This document shows positions 1 to 4,773 of a stretch of DNA of 6,755 nucleotides, piece by piece. Each line of letters opens with the position of its first letter. Within the stretch, counting starts at the first letter, position 1. A model generated the notes under the pieces. That model was given only the letters and a program-made list of their open reading frames with translations, searched no databases and was not told the DNA's origin. Made by a program: the position numbers and the translations under genes. Source of the stretch: Planctomycetota bacterium (GTDB lineage: Bacteria; Planctomycetota; Phycisphaerae; SM23-33); contig QNCB01000073.1 of assembly GCA_003644335.1 (NCBI GenBank), positions 1 to 6,755 on the forward strand. Direction: 5' to 3'.

Positions 1-57
1 ATCGAATCGATAGTCTATAATATCCTGGCAGGTCTCGGCGGCGGTATCATTGTCCAT
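1..57 (-). CDS. N-terminal fragment of a probable ribonuclease III
   Basis: Only the first 19 codons are visible; the gene runs off the left edge. The peptide reads MDNDTAAETCQDIIDYRFD. The end of it, C-x-x-I-I-x-Y-x-F, resembles the start of the RNase III domain (typically an I-G-Y-x-F element followed by x-[ND]-x-x-L-L-x-x-A-L-T-H). RNase III cleaves double-stranded RNA in rRNA and mRNA processing. The ATG at 57-55 was chosen because a GGA (69-67) lies nine bases upstream and the frame stays open to the window edge. It diverges from def. With so few residues the family call is an inference; the catalytic signature motif lies outside the window. An unrelated protein with a similar start cannot be excluded. 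Confidence 0.4.
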   Translation of the reverse strand, partial: MDNDTAAETCQDIIDYRFD

Positions 58-164
58 ATCGCATGTTCCATCGCCAAGCCGGTGTCGAGCACCGTCTCGA
101 CCGACATTGTTCAGAGTCGCTTTCTGTGCCCGGCCTGGCCAAAAAACCATGTTCACGAAACCCC

Positions 165-170
165 ATTATA
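165..170 (-). promoter_or_regulatory. Possible -10 box for the leftward gene
   Basis: On the minus strand 170-165 reads TATAAT, a perfect sigma-70 type -10 hexamer, about 100 bases upstream of the leftward start codon at 57. No good -35 hexamer sits 16-18 bases further upstream (188-193 reads CTATCT), so the promoter is only suggested. The same AT-rich patch reads TATAAA on the plus strand at 167-172 and could serve def instead. The rest of the divergent gap (58-243) shows A-runs at 141-146 and 204-210 and a weak 5-bp hairpin at 188-202, nothing more. Confidence 0.25.
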
Positions 171-230
171 AAAACAAAACCCGCGAAAGATAGCAGTTAT
201 CTCAAAAAAACATTCGCAAGAGACGCTGTC

Positions 231-234
231 GAGG
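231..234 (+). promoter_or_regulatory. Ribosome binding site of def, supporting the GTG start
   Basis: The GAGG at 231-234 is nine bases from the GTG at 244 and fifteen from the in-frame ATG at 250. The spacing favours the GTG as the true start. An ATG at 242 is in another frame and stops after three codons. Confidence 0.5.
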
Positions 235-243
235 CATTATCAT

Positions 244-792
244 GTGGGCATGACCGCTGATGAAAAACTAAACGCAGCCGACATCGATGCCCTGGAGATA
301 ATCAAGTATCCCGACCCCAGGCTGGGGGAAATTTCCACGCCTATCGACGACGTCCAGGCCAACAGCGACAGGCTGGGGGCACTTATCGAAAAGATGGCTG
401 AGCTTATGTTCGACTTCAACGGCGTGGGCCTGGCTGCAGCCCAGGTGGGCCTTACGGTTCGCCTGTTCCTGGCCTGTCCTACCTTCGAGCCTGACGACCT
501 GCACGTCTATATCAATCCGAGAATCGTGGACTATCAGGGAGCGGAAGTCCGCGAGGAAGGCTGTCTGAGCTTCCCTGGCATCTTCGCGAAAATCAAACGC
601 CCCGCCAAGGTAACCATCCAGGCAACCGGGCTGGATGGCAAGGAGTTCACCACGGTTTGCGACGGGCTGCACGGACGAATCTGCCTGCACGAAATCGACC
701 ACCTCGAAGGCAGGCTGCTCGTGGACAGAATGAGCTCCCTCGCAAAACTAGCCAACCGAAAAGCACTCCAGGAATTGGAGAGTAGGCAATAG
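244..792 (+). CDS. def: Peptide deformylase
   Basis: This cytoplasmic metalloenzyme removes the formyl group from the N-terminal methionine of new proteins. All three family signatures are present in order: GVGLAAAQ at residues 60-67 (motif 1), EGCLS at 105-109 (motif 2, Cys107 a metal ligand) and HEIDH at 149-153 (motif 3, His149 and His153 metal ligands, Glu150 the general base). At 182 residues it is a normal length. The start is probably the GTG at 244 because of the GAGG nine bases upstream; the ATG at 250 would shorten it by two residues. One small oddity is that the residue before HEIDH is Leu, where most deformylases have Gln. The next gene starts 65 bases downstream on the same strand. 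A heptamer repeat overlaps the stop codon. The call is secure. Confidence 0.97.
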   Translation: MGMTADEKLNAADIDALEIIKYPDPRLGEISTPIDDVQANSDRLGALIEKMAELMFDFNGVGLAAAQVGLTVRLFLACPTFEPDDLHVYINPRIVDYQGAEVREEGCLSFPGIFAKIKRPAKVTIQATGLDGKEFTTVCDGLHGRICLHEIDHLEGRLLVDRMSSLAKLANRKALQELESRQ

Positions 793-804
793 GCGACAGG
801 CAAG
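784..804 (+). repeat. Heptamer tandem repeat, three units of AGGCRAN
   Basis: Three consecutive seven-base units read AGGCAAT, AGGCGAC and AGGCAAG. The repeat begins inside the last codons of def and includes its TAG stop (790-792). It runs into a small inverted repeat, ACAGG at 796-800 with CCTGT at 805-809. There is no T-run after it, so it does not look like a standard intrinsic terminator. Confidence 0.6.
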
Positions 805-857
805 CCTGTGGACTCTTGGCGCGGATAGTTGGACAGAGAAAAGAAGACGAATTGTAA

Positions 858-2843
858 ATGAATTTCCGTGTTAAATCTCGATACCTTCGGCTTGTCATGG
901 CGGGGGTGGTTCTTCTTACTCCACCTGCTGTCCTGGCTGACGAAGGAGCAGGCCTGGCTGGCGGGCGGAAAAAGTTTGACCAGCAGTTTGGCCGGGAATT
1001 GAAGGCTGTTCAGCGGTCGGAGGATATTGGTGACGACCTGGCCTTGTCCAAAACGCTGCTGATTGCTGCCCGGATGAATCGCGACGACCCTGCCTTTCTG
1101 GCGGTGATTTGTCGCCAGGCTTATGAGTTGGCTGCCCGGTCGCCCGAGGGTTATTCAACCGCCATCGACGCGATGGAACTCCAGGCTAGTAGCGTTGCGT
1201 CGGACGACCAGGCGGGGAAACTCGCGTGTCTGGAAAAAATTCTGCTGCTCCGGCTGAAGGTGTACACCGCTGCGACGGGCAGGGAGAAAATCGACGCCGG
1301 CGAGCAGGCAATCCAAACGCTGATGGCCCTGGCTGACTGCAGCGCGCTGGTGGGCGATTCGTACGCAGCTGACCTTTATCTCCGCCGGGCTACCTCGATG
1401 GCGGAGTCCATCCGCTCGGACGTCGCCCAGCTGGTAAAGGAGCAGTTCGACTCGCTCAAGAGTCGCCTGGCTCTGGGCAGCGAGCTTCAGCAGGCCCGCC
1501 AGGCCATCCAGGCTGACCCGACGGACACCTCGGCCCGGGCGAAACTTATCAATTTATATCTGATGGGGCTGGACGACAGGGCCTCGGCGGCGAAGTTTCT
1601 CTCGCCAGGTCTGGATGAGACCTGGCGGTCATATGTGCCGATGACTCTGCGAAGCGGGGCGGCCTGGCCCACTGAGGTTTTGGGCGAGCTGGCGAGTTGG
1701 TATTACGGGCTTGTGAAAAATTCGCCGATGGCTCCATGTCCCCAGGCCCTTCGGCGGGCGGAGAGCTATTTGGTAAACTTTATCGCCTCAGCTGGCGAAA
1801 AGGCCAAACGCAATCCCGCCCAGGCCAAGGCTCAAACCCGGGCTCAAATCCAGTTGCGGGATATCCGCGCCAGACTGGCCAAGTTGCATGGGCCTGATGT
1901 CGAGACTCTCTGGTCGCTGAACTCCGCGGCTTTGAATATCTCAGCTGACGGGCGGATCGCCCAGGCCTTGGTTAGGGCGCAAAAATATCTGTTGAACATG
2001 CAGCGGGCGGATGGCTCTTGGCCCGAGTATGACTGGTTCGAAACCGGAGCCAGGCCAAATTGGCCCACCGCGCTGATAACATTCGCCTTGATAAAAAGTG
2101 GCCTACCGATTGACGACGACCGCCTGACCCTCGCCCTCGAGCTGATGGCCAGTCGCAAAACGGATGATACTTTGACGTTGGCGTTTCGCTGTTTCGTTTG
2201 GAGTGCCTGCTACAGGCCTTTGCGGGGCAAGTTCAGCAGGCAGCTCCGGGCTGACGCGGTGCAACTGTTCCGCTCTTCGGCTGACGGCAGTTTCCAGGCC
2301 CAGGCTGACCCTGCAAAACCCGGGCGTAACGGCGACCCGCTGGTTACAATGTATGCTACCGTCGCCCTGGGGCGGGCAGACCAGGCTGGGGTGAAAGTTC
2401 CAAACGCGTTTTGGATACGGTCGTTGGCCTGGTGGCGAAAGGGTCAGAACTCCGACGGCGGGTGGGGCTATGAGCCTGGCGACAAATCGCGACACGTCCC
2501 CACCGTGGCAGGGGCGGTCTGCATGTTGACCAGCCTGGCGGAGCTTGGACGAACCAGGCCTGTTGCTCTGGAAAACCAGGCCCTCGCCTCGGCAGTGGAG
2601 TGGATAGACGAACACTTCGACAACCAAAAAAATCGCGACCCGCTGCACTACCTCTATGGCCTGGCCTTGCTGGGCACAGCCAGGGGAACCACGATATTTC
2701 GCGACGTGGACTGGTTCAAGTGGGCCAGCGACGACCTGCTAAAACGACAGGGCGACGCAGGACAATGGAACCCCCACAACAGGCCAGCCCACACTTCCAC
2801 CGCACTGGGCCTACTGCTACTAAGCCTTCCCCAGGCTGACTGA
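858..2843 (+). CDS. Exported protein with prenyltransferase/squalene-cyclase-type repeats
   Basis: The 661-residue product begins with a classical Sec signal peptide: a basic N-region (Arg4, Lys6, Arg8, Arg11), a hydrophobic stretch at about 12-22, and a likely cleavage after AVLA at residue 27. Residues about 40-345 are largely helical and Gln/Ala-rich, with a TPR-like stretch near 205-240. The C-terminal part (about 365-660) carries QW-like repeats of the alpha/alpha-toroid fold: QRADGSWPEYDW from 382, QNSDGGWGYEP from 530, and a degenerate QGDAGQWNP from 631. Each is followed by a helix of the type T-A-L-x-x-x-A-L. The class II cyclase acid motif DxDD is not seen and no prenyltransferase zinc site is obvious, so an enzymatic role is unproven; such proteins may bind or process a ligand outside the cytoplasm. 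The ATG at 858 has only a weak purine-rich leader (AAGAAGACG). It is 65 bases after def and may be co-transcribed. The function is not known. Confidence 0.85.
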   Translation: MNFRVKSRYLRLVMAGVVLLTPPAVLADEGAGLAGGRKKFDQQFGRELKAVQRSEDIGDDLALSKTLLIAARMNRDDPAFLAVICRQAYELAARSPEGYSTAIDAMELQASSVASDDQAGKLACLEKILLLRLKVYTAATGREKIDAGEQAIQTLMALADCSALVGDSYAADLYLRRATSMAESIRSDVAQLVKEQFDSLKSRLALGSELQQARQAIQADPTDTSARAKLINLYLMGLDDRASAAKFLSPGLDETWRSYVPMTLRSGAAWPTEVLGELASWYYGLVKNSPMAPCPQALRRAESYLVNFIASAGEKAKRNPAQAKAQTRAQIQLRDIRARLAKLHGPDVETLWSLNSAALNISADGRIAQALVRAQKYLLNMQRADGSWPEYDWFETGARPNWPTALITFALIKSGLPIDDDRLTLALELMASRKTDDTLTLAFRCFVWSACYRPLRGKFSRQLRADAVQLFRSSADGSFQAQADPAKPGRNGDPLVTMYATVALGRADQAGVKVPNAFWIRSLAWWRKGQNSDGGWGYEPGDKSRHVPTVAGAVCMLTSLAELGRTRPVALENQALASAVEWIDEHFDNQKNRDPLHYLYGLALLGTARGTTIFRDVDWFKWASDDLLKRQGDAGQWNPHNRPAHTSTALGLLLLSLPQAD

Positions 2844-2862
2844 CAACTGATTACTGACAACT
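2839..2862 (+). repeat. Heptamer tandem repeat of ACTGAYW, 3.4 units
   Basis: The units ACTGACA, ACTGATT, ACTGACA and a partial ACT follow each other without gaps. The repeat covers the TGA stop (2841-2843) of the exported-protein gene and fills the whole 19-bp space up to the stop codon of the converging aminotransferase gene at 2863. A T-run (2866-2872) follows, but it lies inside that gene's last codons. Confidence 0.65.
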
Positions 2863-3996
2863 TTATTTTTTTGACAGGGCGTTGTTCAGGGCGAGGACGA
2901 CCCGGTCGACCTGGCCTTGCGTGAGGTTTGCGAAGAACGGCAGGGCTATCGTCCGCTCGGCGACGCGCTCGGTTATGGGGAAATCACCATGTTTCGTTCC
3001 GAGAGTTTCGCTGACGTAGGGCTGCGTGTGAATTGGCACGAAGTAATTATTGCAGCCTATATTCTCCGCCCGCAGATGGCCCAGCACAGCGTCGCGGTCT
3101 GCCTGGGTGAACTCCCCATCCAGGCGGATTACATAGACGAAAAAACTGGCTTGGTCTCGTTGCGTCATCGGCGGCAGGTGGATCAGGCCACGCTCGGCAA
3201 GGGGTGCCAGGGCCTGGTCGTACATTTTCGCAGCGTTGCGTCGCTTGTCGAGAATTTCATCCAGCCGGCTAACCTGCACCTGGCCTATCGCAGCGGTCAC
3301 TTCGCTCATGCGATAATTGTAGCCCAGTCTGGCGTGGCTAAGCCAGGCTTCGGTCGCCCGGCCCTGGTTCCGCAACGAGACGCACATATCGCGAATCTCT
3401 TCGCTGTCGGTTACGATCATGCCGCCCTCGCCGGTGGTAATTTGCTTGTTCGGATAAAAGGCAAACACGCCGCAGTCGCCGAAGCTGCCCGCTGGTCGAT
3501 TGCCCAAAACTCCGCCGAGTGCTTCGCAGCAATCTTCGATTAAAAACAGGCCATGCTTTTTGGCGATTCGTTCGTACTCGTCGAAGTGGGCTGTGTTGCC
3601 GAAGACTTCGACCGGCAAAATAGCCTTTGTTTTCGGCGTAATCGCAGCCTCGATAGCAGCGGGGTCCATATTGTAGCTTGCCGGGTCAATGTCCACGAAC
3701 ACGGGCTTGGCTCGCTCGAAAAGCAGGCAGTTCGTCGTGGAGACGAACGAAAATGGCGTGGTGATAACCTCGTCGCCCTCGCTGAGATTCAGAGCTTTTA
3801 CGCACAGGTGCAGCCCGCTGGTACCGCTGTTGACCGCGACGCCAAACTTCCGACCAGCCCGGCTAGCCAGACCAGCCTCGAACGCTTCAACCCTCGGCCC
3901 GAGGCTAAGCCTATCGCTACGCATAACATCCACAACAGCCTGGATCTCAGCCTCGGTAATATCTTGACTCGAAAGTGATATCGGTTCATTTTTCAT
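2863..3996 (-). CDS. DegT/DnrJ/EryC1/StrS-family sugar aminotransferase
   Basis: This 377-residue protein is a PLP-dependent aminotransferase of the type that converts a nucleotide-linked keto-sugar into an amino-sugar, usually with glutamate as donor, for surface polysaccharides. The N-terminal start, the NSGTSGLHL phosphate-binding loop (56-64), TPFSFVSTTN (80-89), the EDCCEA segment with Asp155 contacting the PLP ring nitrogen, and FYPNKQITTGEGG with the Schiff-base Lys184 are all present. A conserved C-terminal HTQPYV element starts at His323. Length and motifs are complete. The exact sugar substrate cannot be read from the sequence; perosamine-synthase-like or UDP-4-keto-sugar aminotransferases are the closest style. 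The ATG is 15 bases after the stop of the broken hepT, with a poor Shine-Dalgarno (GGTAAC), so it may depend on read-through from upstream. No other sugar-pathway gene lies in the window. Confidence 0.93.
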   Translation of the reverse strand: MKNEPISLSSQDITEAEIQAVVDVMRSDRLSLGPRVEAFEAGLASRAGRKFGVAVNSGTSGLHLCVKALNLSEGDEVITTPFSFVSTTNCLLFERAKPVFVDIDPASYNMDPAAIEAAITPKTKAILPVEVFGNTAHFDEYERIAKKHGLFLIEDCCEALGGVLGNRPAGSFGDCGVFAFYPNKQITTGEGGMIVTDSEEIRDMCVSLRNQGRATEAWLSHARLGYNYRMSEVTAAIGQVQVSRLDEILDKRRNAAKMYDQALAPLAERGLIHLPPMTQRDQASFFVYVIRLDGEFTQADRDAVLGHLRAENIGCNNYFVPIHTQPYVSETLGTKHGDFPITERVAERTIALPFFANLTQGQVDRVVLALNNALSKK

Positions 3997-4011
3997 TTAG
4001 TTACCAATAGT

Positions 4012-4415
4012 CTATAGGATGTCTTTTTGGATATTACTAAAAGTATTTCTAATTTCATCTACAAGCGTTTGCATTCGATCTGGTCTCAATTCCAGGACAT
4101 AAGCATTTCGATACAAATGTCGAAATGTCAGGTATGGTATCAACATCTCCATAGTTTTCTCTGAAATAAATCCATACTGGACTGCCTGTTGAATTAACTC
4201 TCGATGCCATTGAAAATCTTCGGGAATAGTTTTGTCATGTGCGAGAAATGTTTGCTTCAGTATATTTTCAATGCCATTATAAAAACTCTGCAATATCCAC
4301 CGACACCGGATAATTCCAGCTCATTCAATTCCGACAAGAGGCGGTTTGGCAACTTTGATATAGCTTGGGCTATTTGCTCAAGTTCGGCTTCGATTTTTTT
4401 CTGATAATCAGCCAT
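4012..4415 (-). pseudogene. hepT: HepT-like HEPN toxin, interrupted by a one-base frameshift
   Basis: Two overlapping frames together make one HepT-like protein. The first frame (from the ATG at 4415) gives MADYQKKIEAELEQ and ends its good match at LELSGVGGY (codon at 4295-4293), then degenerates. The -1 frame resumes at 4293 as LQSFYNGIENILKQ. Joined, they give the conserved LELSGVGGY-LQSFYNGIENIL core with no residue missing, in about 134 residues. Restoring one T after TAT repairs it. Later conserved parts are WHRELIQQA and FRHLYRNAYVLEL. HepT proteins are HEPN-fold RNases kept inactive by AMPylation from MntA. Here the expected RX4HXY motif reads R-HLYR-N-A-Y (R99, N104, Y106), so the catalytic His appears to be Asn. 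The start overlaps the 3' end of the nucleotidyltransferase gene by eight bases (ATGGCTGA), typical of translational coupling. It is about 38% GC by hand count over 4021-4380, well below its neighbours. A sequencing error at 4293 is the main alternative to a true mutation. Confidence 0.8.
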
Positions 4416-4677
4416 GGAGTACGACACCTTCTTCCAGGATGATATCGACAAATTTGCACGGCACGGAGAGGTCGACAATATCGACAGGCTTGGTCAAAGC
4501 CATCATAAGCTCTCCGCAGTATCGGTAATAGTCTTCCGGTGCAACTCCTTCAACTGCAAGGTCGATATCGCGGCCTTCCTGTTGCGGGTCCAGAGAAGAA
4601 CCGAACAGGACAACTTTTTTGACGCGGTATTTGTCGGAAAGCTGTTTGACTATTTCAATGTCATTTTGCGATACCAT
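4408..4677 (-). CDS. mntA: MntA-like minimal nucleotidyltransferase (antitoxin)
   Basis: This 89-residue protein has the minimal nucleotidyltransferase core. KKVVLFGSS at 20-28 contains the GS pair (Gly26, Ser27), nine residues later comes the metal-binding D-I-D (Asp37, Asp39), and a third acidic strand is PVDIVDL (Asp66 or Asp69). The family includes MntA, which adds AMP units to a Tyr of HepT and neutralises it (type VII toxin-antitoxin). The partner gene lies immediately downstream with an eight-base overlap, which supports that role. The ATG at 4677 has AGGA (4690-4687) nine bases upstream. It starts 96 bases after the ppdK stop. All catalytic residues are intact, so the antitoxin side looks functional even though the toxin frame is broken. 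Confidence 0.9.
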   Translation of the reverse strand: MVSQNDIEIVKQLSDKYRVKKVVLFGSSLDPQQEGRDIDLAVEGVAPEDYYRYCGELMMALTKPVDIVDLSVPCKFVDIILEEGVVLHG

Positions 4678-4711
4678 TATACCTGTTCCTACGGCCTGCT
4701 GTCATTACACT

Positions 4712-4743
4712 CACACGGCGGGACATTGGCCCCGCCGCGTGTG
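4712..4743 (-). terminator. GC-rich hairpin between ppdK and mntA, possible terminator
   Basis: CACACGGCGGG (4712-4722) and CCCGCC..GTGTG (4731-4743) pair as an 11-bp stem with a 2-base bulge at 4737-4738 and an 8-base loop. It sits 31 bases after the ppdK stop in that gene's direction. No T-run follows it on the minus strand, so it could be an attenuating, RNA-stabilising or Rho-linked structure instead of a true intrinsic terminator. Confidence 0.4.
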
Positions 4744-4773
4744 TGTGGTTATGGTTTTGTTGCCGCGAACCGG

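Noticed and set aside
10..19. ATAGTCTATA repeated at 10-19 and 4007-4016 as possible attachment sites around an insertion
   Set aside because: Ten bases is short, the copies lie inside or beside normal genes, and def and the exported-protein gene between them do not look mobile; chance is the simpler explanation.
63..260. A 65-codon plus-strand open frame upstream of def
   Set aside because: It has no recognisable domain, lacks a clear ribosome binding site, covers the A-rich control region and overlaps the def start in another frame.
796..809. Intrinsic terminator after def
   Set aside because: The 5-bp stem is short and no T-run follows it; read-through into the next gene is plausible.
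2103..2648. A 181-codon minus-strand open frame
   Set aside because: It lies antisense to the exported toroid protein and its translation shows no family features.
2861..2880. Intrinsic terminator at the convergent junction
   Set aside because: There is a seven-T run but no stable stem before it, only a 5-bp ACAAC/GTTGT match across the run.
2917..3543. A 208-codon plus-strand open frame
   Set aside because: It is antisense to the aminotransferase gene, whose motifs are unambiguous; long antisense frames are common in GC-rich DNA.
4281..4297. Programmed -1 frameshifting as an explanation for the split hepT
   Set aside because: No X-XXY-YYZ slippery heptamer in the right frame is present at the junction; the T-run at 4281-4285 lies after the point where the first frame stops matching.
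4676..4681. A perfect TATAAT on the minus strand as the mntA promoter
   Set aside because: It overlaps the mntA start codon itself, so it could not drive translation from that start; the AGGA nine bases upstream supports the ATG at 4677 instead.
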